A DNA stretch of 7,966 nt from Nitrospira sp. (GCA_015904075.1 JABMDH010000025.1:7068-15033); one strand, 5' to 3'. Counted from the stretch's first letter, positions 1 through 6,360 are shown. Made by a program: numbers and translations. Notes: generated by a model not told the origin, from the letters alone.

Positions 1-224
1 AGTTGGGCGACGTTGCGGGCGTTCAGCCGCCGCATCAGATTGAAACGGTGCACTTCGACCGTACGGACGCTGATCTTCAGCGAAACGGCGATCTCGCGGT
101 TGGTGTGCCCCATCGCTACCATCTTGAGGATTTGCGATTGACGGGGAGTAATCTGGGAAACTTGCTTTCGTCCGCTTTCTGCCGGTTCGAAGGTGAGTGC
201 GGTATTGCCTCGACTGTGTGTCAC
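1..224 (-). CDS. Small LuxR/GerE-type helix-turn-helix transcription regulator (partial, C-terminus beyond window)
   Basis: A DNA-binding regulator of the LuxR/FixJ/NarL output-domain type. The 74 codons visible read from a GTG at 222-224, preceded 8 nt upstream by a perfect AGGAGG (plus-strand cctcct at 233-238). After about 24 unremarkable residues the protein shows the LuxR core: TPRQSQILKMVAMGHTNREI, then the recognition-helix stretch ISVRTVEVHR and the RRLNARNVAQL tail. The helix-turn-helix is therefore essentially complete and only a few residues should lie outside the window. No receiver, PAS or autoinducer domain fits in front of it. That makes it a stand-alone HTH of GerE size rather than a full response regulator, unless the reading frame is really entered further upstream; the strong Shine-Dalgarno argues against that. 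Its target genes and signal cannot be told. It diverges from the permease at 386, so it may act on the shared intergenic region (inference). Confidence 0.88.
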   Translation of the reverse strand, partial: MTHSRGNTALTFEPAESGRKQVSQITPRQSQILKMVAMGHTNREIAVSLKISVRTVEVHRFNLMRRLNARNVAQ

Positions 225-252
225 CGTAAGTGCCTCCTGAAATCGTGAGGAA

Positions 253-281
253 AGTCTAGCAAAGGATCGTAGATGTGTAAA
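253..281 (-). promoter_or_regulatory. Predicted sigma70-type promoter of the LuxR-type gene
   Basis: On the minus strand a -35 box TTTACA (276-281; 5 of 6 to TTGACA) is separated by exactly 17 nt from a -10 box TAGACT (253-258; 4 of 6 to TATAAT). Transcription would start near 245, leaving a leader of about 20 nt that contains the AGGAGG before the GTG start at 224. Spacing and position are right, but the call rests on hexamer matching alone. Confidence 0.5.
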
Positions 282-385
282 CGAAATGGCCGATCTTCGC
301 ACGGGCCTTTGGGATTGGTTTCTCGGGTTTTGGCGGGTGGTTGCTGCCAGGATCTCTCCTGTTCGTCCGGTGTCACTGGTTCCTG

Positions 386-2998
386 ATGCCCTCCTTGATC
401 AAAGTCTTCCTGCTGATCGTCTCTGCCCACGTGACTCAATGGCCGCTGCGCACGCTGTTGACCGTCATCGGGGTCGCCCTTGGCGTCTCAGCCTCTGTGG
501 CGGTGCGGACGGCTAACGTCGATGTGCTTCGTTCGTTCGAGCAGGCCGTGTTGACGGTGGCAGGTCCGACAAGTCTGGAAATTTCAGGCGGTGAGTTAGG
601 GCTGGACGAACGGCTCATTACGGCTGCGCGCCGTGTGTCAGGTGTCACATCGGCTTCTCCGGTGATTCTTCAAACGGCAGTGCGGATCGACGCTGACGGG
701 CGCAGTCAGGCCGTGCAGGTGCTTGGCTTGGATATTTTCGCCGAGGCTGATTCGCGTGGGTTTCGGCTCACCCAGCAACCGACGGAACGCCGATTGGATG
801 TGGTGCTCGATCCAAACACGGTGTTGTTGGGTGGGAAGCTGGCGGCTGAGTGGAATCTGTCGGTGGGCGATCGGGTCTCTTTGCAGATCGGGCCAGGTCC
901 TATCCTGTGCCTGGTGTCAGGCATTTTAGAGGATAGCTCCGATCGAACATCATCCTGGGATCACCTCGCGGTGATGGATATTGCGGCGGCCCAGATTACG
1001 TTCGGGATGGTCGGGCGGCTGGACCGGATTGATCTGGTGACGGATGTGGCACAACCGGTCGAAGTGGTGGCGCAGAATCTGCGGGAGATCATGCCGCCGC
1101 ATGTCACAATCGAACGCCCGTCGAGTCGGACGAAACAAGTCGAGCAAATGGTGCGGGCGTTTCGTCTGAACTTGACGGTACTGAGTTGGGTGGGACTACT
1201 GGTCGGCGTGTTTCTGATTTACAACACAATGGCATTTGCCGTAGCCAGGCGGCGCCGGGAGATCGGGATTTATCGGGCCATCGGTATGACCCAATCGCGC
1301 GTTGCGGGTCTTTTCTTGGCAGAGGCGGGTCTGTTCGGACTAGCGGGTGGCATTGTCGGGAGCGTCGCAGGCCTGATATTGGCTCAGAAACTGATCGCGC
1401 TGTTGAGCCGGACGATTTCGGACCTCTACGTTCCGGTTGCGGCCGAGGCTGGCCGGTTCATCGAAGCCGGCTGGTTCTGGCAGATTTCTTTGGAAGGCGT
1501 CGTGATCGGAGTCGTGGTATCCGTGATCGGCGCCATTGGGCCGAGTGGAGATGCGAGTCGAACGGCACCCGCGCGTGCCTTGGCGCCCGGCGATTATGAA
1601 GCAGGCCGGCAGCTTCGGGCCGGTACGCTGGGGATGGTTGGGCTGGGATTGCTCGCAATCGCCGGAGGGTTGAGTCTGACCGAACCGATAGGAGGTATCC
1701 CGGTGCTGGGGTACCTGGCCACTCTCTGTGTGCTGGCAGGACTCTCGTGTCTTGCTCCGATCTGTATCGTCGGGTGGCGAGGACGCCGGAGGGAGCACGG
1801 GGTATCGGGAACGCGGGGTGTCATCAGGGAGATTGCAGTCGATCATGCGTCACGCAATCCCGGACGTAACGGGGTCACGGTGTCTGCCTTGATGGTCGGG
1901 CTCGCGATCATGATCGGCGTGCTTGTCATGGTGCGCAGTTTCCGGCATACGGTGGAGGTGTGGGTGGCCGATACGGTGCTGTCTGACGTGGTTGTCGCGC
2001 CGTCGTTATGGTTGCGAGGCACAGAAGCAGGAAGTATTGGACGGAGTCTTCCGCCGTCCTGGCTGCAGGCATTGTCTGGGATTCCCGGTGTGGAGGCGGT
2101 CGATACGTACCGCGATGTCCGCATCAACGTGGATGGCCGGCGCGTCGCGATTGTTTCGCGTGACTTGCGGCTGCATGCGCAACGGAGCCGGTATCTCGTG
2201 CGACAAGGCGACTCCTCCGAGCAGCTCAATCGCGCGGCGGATATCGGCGGTGTGCTGATTTCTGAAGTATTGGCGGAGCGGCTGGGGGTTGAGGAGGGCT
2301 CGTTGTTGGAGGTCACGACTCCGGAAGGTATCAAACAGTTTCCGGTCGTCGCGGTGTTTTATGACTATTCGACCGACGGAGGAAAGCTCGTGATAGACCG
2401 CACTCTGTATCAGTCGCTCTGGCACGACGAACTGGTCACGGTCTTTCCGGTCTATCTGGCGGCAGGGGCGGATGCGGAGCAGGTGCGCAAAACAATCGTC
2501 GAGAAATTGGGCGAGGCCAACAGCGGGAGGCTTCCCCCGCTGGTCATCAGCAACACCGAACTGCGAACGGAGATTCTTGAGATCTTTGACCGGACATTTC
2601 TGATGACCTATGTGCTGGAAGCCATCGCGATCATCATCGCCATGCTCGGCATCGTCAATACGCTGGTCACGTCGGTGCTGGAGCGACGCAGGGAGTTTGC
2701 CACGGTACGGGCCATCGGCGGCAGTGCCCAACAGATTCAGGAGTTGGTGCTGTGGGAAGCCGCGTATCTTGGGCTGGTGGGGATCGGCTTGGGCTTGATC
2801 GGTGGCGGGGCGCTCTCGTTCCTGCTCGTCTCAGTCATCAATAAACAGTCATTCGGGTGGACGATTCAAATGATTGTGCCCATCGGCCCCCTCGTTCAAG
2901 CGGTCGGTCTCGCCGCCGCTGCAACCCTCGTAGCCGGGTACTTTCCCGCCCGGTGGGCTGCCCGTCAGCCGGTGGCAGAGGGGCTGAGAGAGGAGTGA
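386..2998 (+). CDS. ABC-type transporter permease with two FtsX/MacB-PCD modules (LolC/E- or YbbP-like)
   Basis: An inner-membrane permease of about 870 residues. An N-terminal membrane anchor lies near residues 22-40 (LLTVIGVALGV...). A large extracytoplasmic MacB-type domain follows to about 255. The first FtsX module spans about 258-375 and carries the cytoplasmic signature RRREIGIYRAIGMT. Further membrane segments lie near 413-431 and 440-461, and another at about 498-515 opens the second half. A second extracytoplasmic domain follows, then a C-terminal FtsX module (about 739-868) with the matching signature ERRREFATVRAIGGS. The two-module layout and length resemble YbbP-type permeases. 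Such proteins need a separate ATPase of the LolD/MacB class, and none is present in this window; the other side of the gene is a divergent regulator. Substrate unknown; lipoprotein or lipid export is a family-level guess. I chose ATG 386 because family members begin close to the first membrane segment. An in-frame TTG at 341 would add 15 residues. Neither start has a strong Shine-Dalgarno. Confidence 0.87.
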   Translation: MPSLIKVFLLIVSAHVTQWPLRTLLTVIGVALGVSASVAVRTANVDVLRSFEQAVLTVAGPTSLEISGGELGLDERLITAARRVSGVTSASPVILQTAVRIDADGRSQAVQVLGLDIFAEADSRGFRLTQQPTERRLDVVLDPNTVLLGGKLAAEWNLSVGDRVSLQIGPGPILCLVSGILEDSSDRTSSWDHLAVMDIAAAQITFGMVGRLDRIDLVTDVAQPVEVVAQNLREIMPPHVTIERPSSRTKQVEQMVRAFRLNLTVLSWVGLLVGVFLIYNTMAFAVARRRREIGIYRAIGMTQSRVAGLFLAEAGLFGLAGGIVGSVAGLILAQKLIALLSRTISDLYVPVAAEAGRFIEAGWFWQISLEGVVIGVVVSVIGAIGPSGDASRTAPARALAPGDYEAGRQLRAGTLGMVGLGLLAIAGGLSLTEPIGGIPVLGYLATLCVLAGLSCLAPICIVGWRGRRREHGVSGTRGVIREIAVDHASRNPGRNGVTVSALMVGLAIMIGVLVMVRSFRHTVEVWVADTVLSDVVVAPSLWLRGTEAGSIGRSLPPSWLQALSGIPGVEAVDTYRDVRINVDGRRVAIVSRDLRLHAQRSRYLVRQGDSSEQLNRAADIGGVLISEVLAERLGVEEGSLLEVTTPEGIKQFPVVAVFYDYSTDGGKLVIDRTLYQSLWHDELVTVFPVYLAAGADAEQVRKTIVEKLGEANSGRLPPLVISNTELRTEILEIFDRTFLMTYVLEAIAIIIAMLGIVNTLVTSVLERRREFATVRAIGGSAQQIQELVLWEAAYLGLVGIGLGLIGGGALSFLLVSVINKQSFGWTIQMIVPIGPLVQAVGLAAAATLVAGYFPARWAARQPVAEGLREE

Positions 2999-3050
2999 GC
3001 GGGCTCAGGATCGCGATGCGTCAACCCGGCCGGAGACGGAAGCCAGTGGG

Positions 3051-3578
3051 TCACTTTCCGCTGCGCCAGCGGTCCAGCGATTTGACCATCTTGACGATAC
3101 GGGCCCGGCTTTCATCTGAAATCTCAGTGAATTGAACCCCCATCCCGGGATAGAGCACGTGACGCTGTTCCTCGGCCCTGACCCAGGCGACTTGCCCTTG
3201 CGCACTGATCGGGTTGGCGGGATCATCAGGGAGGGCGAGTTCCAGTGTGAGTTTCGTGCCTATTTGGGGAGGATTCGATGTCTCAATGAAAATGCCGCCT
3301 CCGCCGATCTCACAGGTGACGCCCGAGGAGTTTCTACTGCCCGGTGTCGTATAGCGCAATGTGGCTGTGAGCGGGCTGCGGGTGTAATTGCGTGGCGGCC
3401 GGTGAGGGCGGCTCGTTTTGCTTGAGTTGTGAATGAAATCGATCACGGCGTCCCAGGACACTGTCCCGAGCGGCTCGTCATCCGGGCCGATCAGTTCGAG
3501 CGTTTCTGCGTCGCTGTCCAGCTGCAATAGTTTTCCATTGTGTCTGGTAGAAACCTTCACGGGCAGGTTGAGCATCAT
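3051..3578 (-). CDS. PilZ-domain protein, putative c-di-GMP receptor
   Basis: A 175-residue soluble protein. A short N-terminal region (residues 1-50, VKVSTRHNGKLLQL...) is followed by a PilZ domain. The domain opens with RNYTR at 63-67, which satisfies the RxxxR c-di-GMP motif, and continues with CEIGGGGIFIET at 89-100, where PilZ proteins normally carry [D/N]xSxxG. Here that motif reads E-I-G-G-G-G, so the acidic/amide residue is Glu and the Ser is Gly. The rest (beta strands around TKLTLELALP and GQVAWVR, then PGMGVQFTEIS and a C-terminal helix) is typical. PilZ proteins bind c-di-GMP and adjust motility, polysaccharide or secretion machinery; the specific output here is unknown. Two ATGs stand in tandem. 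The second (3573-3575) is better spaced from AAAGGA upstream, so the true start may be one codon later. The gene converges on the permease (52 bp gap, no clear terminator) and lies downstream of the tRNA on the same strand. The 3579-3711 gap shows no gene. Confidence 0.85.
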   Translation of the reverse strand: MMLNLPVKVSTRHNGKLLQLDSDAETLELIGPDDEPLGTVSWDAVIDFIHNSSKTSRPHRPPRNYTRSPLTATLRYTTPGSRNSSGVTCEIGGGGIFIETSNPPQIGTKLTLELALPDDPANPISAQGQVAWVRAEEQRHVLYPGMGVQFTEISDESRARIVKMVKSLDRWRSGK

Positions 3579-3711
3579 GCGTCCTTTCGATCACGATCGA
3601 CTGAGCCCGGCGTTCTGCCTGCTGCGTCATTCATCAGGGGTGGTTTCTTGAAGTATTCGCACGGAGTATGAAGACACTCCAATACGCGGGTGAGTTGCAC
3701 GGAGTACAGTG

Positions 3712-3787
3712 TGGTGGCGGTGCCCCGGATTGAACGGGGGACCCGCGGCTTATGAGTCCGCTGCTCTACCAACTGAGCTACACCGCC
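3712..3787 (-). tRNA. tRNA with CAU anticodon, probably elongator tRNA-Met
   Basis: A full 76-nt cloverleaf reads on the minus strand: acceptor GGCGGTG (3781-3787) pairing with CACCGCC (3716-3722); D stem GCTC/GAGC with an AGTTGGTA loop; anticodon loop CTCATAA (3750-3756, anticodon CAT at 3752-3754); T stem CGGGG/CCCCG with a TTCAATC loop; discriminator A; encoded CCA at 3712-3714. G1-C72 pairs and there is no triple G-C stack in the anticodon stem, so it is not an initiator. A lysidine-modified tRNA-Ile2 also has a CAU gene sequence, so that identity cannot be excluded. The last anticodon-stem pair (31-39) is an A·G mismatch, leaving four good pairs. The 5' end abuts a radical SAM gene fragment, so the usual upstream promoter region is replaced or overlapped by that fragment. 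Confidence 0.93.
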
Positions 3788-4167
3788 ACGGTGTTGAATT
3801 TGCCGATAAGTCGGCACGGATGATAGCCGAAGTCCATTCGCTGGGCTTCGGTACCTTTGACTTGGGTCGCCACAATCCCGTCGCCAAGCATCCGGAGAAG
3901 TGGGGCGTGACCGCCTATAAGAATCCAGAATGGGACCTGGCTCTCGACTACTATTACACAGTAAAAAATGGAATGAGCATTGAGGAGGCGGAGCGGGTGT
4001 TCGAGCAGTTTGAACGAAACCATAATCCCGGCTGGGATCTGCGCCTGTACATCCGGGAATATATCTTCCTCTATATTTCTAAATTTGGTTTAGGAAAGCT
4101 GCAAGACCTGCAGTACCAAAACGTTAAGACTGCAGGAGTAAGTCTGACGTTAGTTGGAAAGATGTAG
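3788..4167 (+). pseudogene. C-terminal fragment of a diverged radical SAM (B12-binding type) paralogue
   Basis: About 125 open codons related to the C-terminal end of the complete radical SAM protein at 4268. Shared landmarks in order are VHSL (versus IHSL), RHNPVAKHPEKWG (versus RHTPMVRRPEQFG), a nearly identical LDYYYT, a W/D/R-rich linker and the identical FLYISKFG followed by a LPQI-like tail. By eye the two are roughly 40% identical, so this derives from a distinct paralogue, not a recent copy. Everything N-terminal, including the B12-like domain, the Cys cluster and the barrel, is missing, and the homology runs up to within about 10 bp of the 5' end of the tRNA gene. A start at ATG 3820 would give a 115-residue protein, but no Shine-Dalgarno precedes it. 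The open frame further left only runs antisense through the tRNA. The frame is undamaged, so loss was recent or the module is still used. Its TAG stop (4165-4167) overlaps the REP-like element that follows. Confidence 0.75.
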
Positions 4168-4200
4168 GGGACAGGCTCCGGCTTGGCCGGTGCCTGTCCC
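4164..4200 (+). repeat. REP-like palindrome with 5' GTAG
   Basis: GTAG at 4164-4167 is followed at once by a long hairpin. GGGACAGGC (4168-4176) pairs with GCCTGTCCC (4192-4200), and inside a T·T mismatch CCGGC (4178-4182) pairs with GCCGG (4186-4190) around a TTG loop. The stem is 14 pairs with one mismatch. A GTAG tetranucleotide in front of a palindrome is the known hallmark of REP sequences mobilised by REP-associated tyrosine transposases; none is encoded in this window. It is not a convincing intrinsic terminator because no T-run follows. Confidence 0.6.
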
Positions 4201-4216
4201 AGTAGTTGAGACGAAT

Positions 4217-4251
4217 GGGGACAGTCGCTAATCGGAAAGGCGACAGTCCTC
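4217..4251 (+). repeat. Second palindrome (REP-like doublet) in the leader of the radical SAM gene
   Basis: GGGGAC (4217-4222) pairs with GTCCTC (4246-4251, one G·T), then after an A·A mismatch GTCGC (4224-4228) pairs with GCGAC (4240-4244) around an 11-nt loop. It shares the head GGGACAG with the palindrome at 4168 in the same orientation. It ends 4 nt before the AGGAA Shine-Dalgarno (4256-4260) of the next gene, so in RNA it would sit directly upstream of the ribosome site. It lacks an adjacent GTAG. Confidence 0.5.
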
Positions 4252-4267
4252 AAACAGGAACAATGTA

Positions 4268-6220
4268 ATGAGTGCGAGTGGACTTGTACAAATAGACGGC
4301 CTGGCTCCGATCAAGAAGGAAGATCGGAAGAAGTCCAAGGTCATGTTGCTGTTCCCGCCTGAGTGGGTACCGACGGCGCCCTATCTCGCCTTGCCGTCCT
4401 TGACTGCCGTGTTGCGGGAAGCGGGCCATGCCGTCATTCAGCGCGATATCAACATCGGGATGTGGGATCACTTCTTCAGTATGGAGTTCCTGATCTGGGT
4501 GAAGGCCCGGTTGGGCATGCAGCTCAAGGCGCTGCAAGACAAAGAGAAGGCGGGGGCTCTGACAGAACGGGATTCAGGACAAAAAGCGGTGGTTGAACAG
4601 GCCTATGATGTCGATGTGTTCGATCTCGCGGAACGGGCCGAAGATGCCAAGCTGATTGTGCGTAGCGAACGGTTCTATGAGGCAGAGATACTGGAGGGGG
4701 CGCTCAATACCTTCCGTGAGGCCATGGCCTATATTTCCGCTGCGTACTATCCCGCCTCGCTTGTTTTCTATCCGATGGAAAGCAACTTAGGCTATCGCCC
4801 GGGTGTTTCGAAAGAAGTGTTTGCCTGTTTAGAAGATGAGCAGGTGAATGTCTATCGGGATCTCTGCAATCAGCTGGTCATGCCAGAGGTGGCGAGAGAG
4901 CAGCCGGATGTGATCGGGATTTCCATCGGAACGCAGATGCAGTTCTTGGCGGGGCTGACCTTTGCGAAGATGATCAAGGACACGTTCCCGCAGATCCATG
5001 TCGTGGTGGGTGGAAACGTCATTACGCGCCTTCAGGAAGACCTCGTGAATCACGAGCGGTTCTTCACAGAAGTGTTTGATTCGGCAATTCTTTATGAGGG
5101 TGAGCATGCGCTTCTATGGCTCATCGAGTCCTTGAACAGACAGCGACTTCTCTCTACCGTGCCGAACCTGATATATCGCGATGAGTCCGGGCTTCACCGG
5201 AATGCCGAAGTCTACACCGAAAAGACGGCCGCGTTGCCCTTGCCGGATTTTGAGGGGATGCCGCTGGATCGCTACTTCGTTCCTGAACTGATCATTCCCT
5301 ATCTGGCGACACGCGGTTGCTATTGGGGGCGCTGCACATTCTGCGACCATGGCCAGGGGTATTTCGATCAGTACCGCGGAATGCCGGTCCAGCTGGTGGT
5401 CGAACAGATCAAGGCGCTGCGGGACAAGTATCACTGCCGGCACTTCCTCTTTTCCGACGAATCCTATCCGCCTGCGCTGTTCAAGAAAGTCTCACAGCTG
5501 CTGATCGATGAGAACGTCGGGATCAAGTGGACGACGCTGATTCGGTTTGAGGAGACGCTGCAAGACCAGGCCACCTGGGATCTTGCCGCTAAGGCCGGCT
5601 GTTGTACGCTCTATTACGGAATGGAATCTGCGAACGAACGCGTCTTGAATCTCATGGACAAGCACGCGACGAAGCATGTGATTCAGCGGAATCTCCAGAT
5701 GGCGGCGCAGGCCGGGATCTGGAACCATGTGATGGCGTTCTACGGCTTCCCGGGCGAAACCTTCGAAGAAGCGATGGAAACGCGGCAGTTTGTCCTGGAG
5801 AATCAGCCGGCGATTCATTCACTGGAACTGTTCTATTTCGTGGCGTATCGCCATACGCCGATGGTGCGCCGTCCGGAACAATTCGGCATTACGATTCACA
5901 AACAGGAAGAGTACGATCTTCCTCTGGATTACTACTACACGCTGAACGACCCCAGCACCTTGTCGTGCCTCGACGCGATGCAGCTGTGTGAAGAATTCTA
6001 CAAGAATGATTTTCATCCCTGGGCTGTGCGCGTCAACTCACGCGAACATGTGTTCCTCTATATTTCGAAGTTTGGCACCAACCGGTTGCCGCAAATCTAT
6101 GCGCAGCAAACCCAGCCGGTCGGATCGCCGGAAGGGGTGTCAGGCTTGATTACGTGGCCGGTGGCGCGTCCGGATGGAGAGGAAGGGATGAGCCGGGTCA
6201 CGAGTCATGATGTGACGTGA
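4268..6220 (+). CDS. B12-binding-type radical SAM protein, complete (650 aa)
   Basis: A cytoplasmic [4Fe-4S] radical SAM enzyme of the cobalamin-binding-domain group; substrate unknown. The N-terminus carries KVMLLFPPEW...PYLALPSL (about residues 24-48), typical of these proteins. A large helical insertion (about 70-200) follows. A Rossmann-like B12-type segment comes next (about 211-275: PDVIGIS...VVVGGN, then YEGEHALLWL), with no DxHxxG motif. The radical SAM cluster is C351-YWGR-C356-TF-C359, a CX4CX2C spacing instead of the common CX3CX2C, in the context LATRGCYWGRCTFCDHG. Barrel motifs are FSDES, GMESANERVLNLMDK (about 450-464) and GFPGET (493-498). The last 160 residues form a C-terminal module found twice more nearby. 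ATG 4268 has AGGAA 7 nt upstream. Known relatives methylate or rearrange tRNA, lipids, tetrapyrroles or RiPPs; no precursor peptide or partner enzyme is seen here, so no pathway is assigned. A palindrome in its leader could influence expression. Confidence 0.9.
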   Translation: MSASGLVQIDGLAPIKKEDRKKSKVMLLFPPEWVPTAPYLALPSLTAVLREAGHAVIQRDINIGMWDHFFSMEFLIWVKARLGMQLKALQDKEKAGALTERDSGQKAVVEQAYDVDVFDLAERAEDAKLIVRSERFYEAEILEGALNTFREAMAYISAAYYPASLVFYPMESNLGYRPGVSKEVFACLEDEQVNVYRDLCNQLVMPEVAREQPDVIGISIGTQMQFLAGLTFAKMIKDTFPQIHVVVGGNVITRLQEDLVNHERFFTEVFDSAILYEGEHALLWLIESLNRQRLLSTVPNLIYRDESGLHRNAEVYTEKTAALPLPDFEGMPLDRYFVPELIIPYLATRGCYWGRCTFCDHGQGYFDQYRGMPVQLVVEQIKALRDKYHCRHFLFSDESYPPALFKKVSQLLIDENVGIKWTTLIRFEETLQDQATWDLAAKAGCCTLYYGMESANERVLNLMDKHATKHVIQRNLQMAAQAGIWNHVMAFYGFPGETFEEAMETRQFVLENQPAIHSLELFYFVAYRHTPMVRRPEQFGITIHKQEEYDLPLDYYYTLNDPSTLSCLDAMQLCEEFYKNDFHPWAVRVNSREHVFLYISKFGTNRLPQIYAQQTQPVGSPEGVSGLITWPVARPDGEEGMSRVTSHDVT

Positions 6221-6244
6221 AGCGTCATTCGTGAAGCGTGAAGC
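6217..6244 (+). repeat. Short heptamer repeat GTGAAGC at the radical SAM stop
   Basis: Four 7-bp units run in register: GTGAAGC (6217-6223), GTCATTC, GTGAAGC and GTGAAGC (ending 6244). The first overlaps the TGA stop codon (6218-6220). The equivalent place in the right copy (from 6841) has only decayed units (CTGAAGC, GTCACTC, GTGAAGG, GTAAAGC). Confidence 0.6.
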
Positions 6245-6263
6245 GCGGGCTGGGCCTGTTCTG

Positions 6264-6284
6264 CGAGATACGAGATGCGAGATA
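6264..6284 (+). repeat. Short heptamer repeat CGAGATR
   Basis: Three contiguous 7-bp units, CGAGATA CGAGATG CGAGATA, lie in the spacer between the radical SAM stop and the duplicated small-gene end. The right copy retains only a remnant around GGGATGCGAG (about 6889-6898). Confidence 0.55.
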
Positions 6285-6288
6285 CGTT

Positions 6289-6360
6289 TCACGAGGTCTC
6301 ATCGTCGGGGACCAGCACGGCCGAGAGCAGTGCGTGTGAGGCTTCGACGAGCTTGGTCAT
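6289..6360 (-). pseudogene. Duplicated 3' end of the small convergent gene
   Basis: Reading on the minus strand, these 72 bases encode MTKLVEASHALLSAVLVPDD followed by E-T-S and a TGA stop. The intact gene at 6912 ends identically except that the last residue is Pro and the stop is TAA. One further difference is synonymous (CCC versus CCT). The fragment has no upstream part: its 5' edge at 6360 is fused to radical SAM sequence at 6362. It would not be expressed as a normal product, although it begins by chance with an ATG codon. Confidence 0.85.

Larger units (their letters stand above)
5738..6360. repeat. Tandem duplication, left copy
   Basis: This 623-bp segment runs from F491 of the radical SAM gene through its stop, the following spacer, and the last 23 codons (plus stop) of the convergent small gene. 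The same order recurs directly downstream at 6362-6983. The coding part matches its partner at about 91% of bases (about 42 differences in 480). The spacer after the stop is clearly more diverged, and the small-gene part differs at only about three bases in 72. Confidence 0.9.

Noticed and set aside
3..248. 81-codon plus-strand frame
   Set aside because: Opposite strand of the LuxR-type gene, which has a clear family match, ribosome site and promoter.
286..516. 76-codon plus-strand frame starting MADLRTGLWDW, considered as a leader gene
   Set aside because: It overlaps the permease start in another frame, with no family similarity or ribosome site.
2006..2731. 241-codon minus-strand frame inside the permease gene
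   Set aside because: A long antisense shadow of a high-GC coding region; composition is Arg/His-rich and no domain is recognisable.
3659..3706. Ten-base direct repeat GCACGGAGTA (3659-3668 and 3697-3706) and a GGAGT/ACTCC inverted repeat between PilZ and tRNA
   Set aside because: Too short and isolated to separate from chance.
3575..3817. 80-codon minus-strand frame containing GGVAQLVEQRTHKPRVPRSI
   Set aside because: This is the well-known spurious translation through a tRNA gene; the tRNA explains the sequence.
3709..3819. Leftward extension of the radical SAM fragment frame into the tRNA region
   Set aside because: It only runs antisense through the tRNA; homology starts after the tRNA boundary.
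4168..4200. Hairpin considered as an intrinsic terminator
   Set aside because: The stem is strong, but the following bases (AGTAGTTGAG) contain no T-run.
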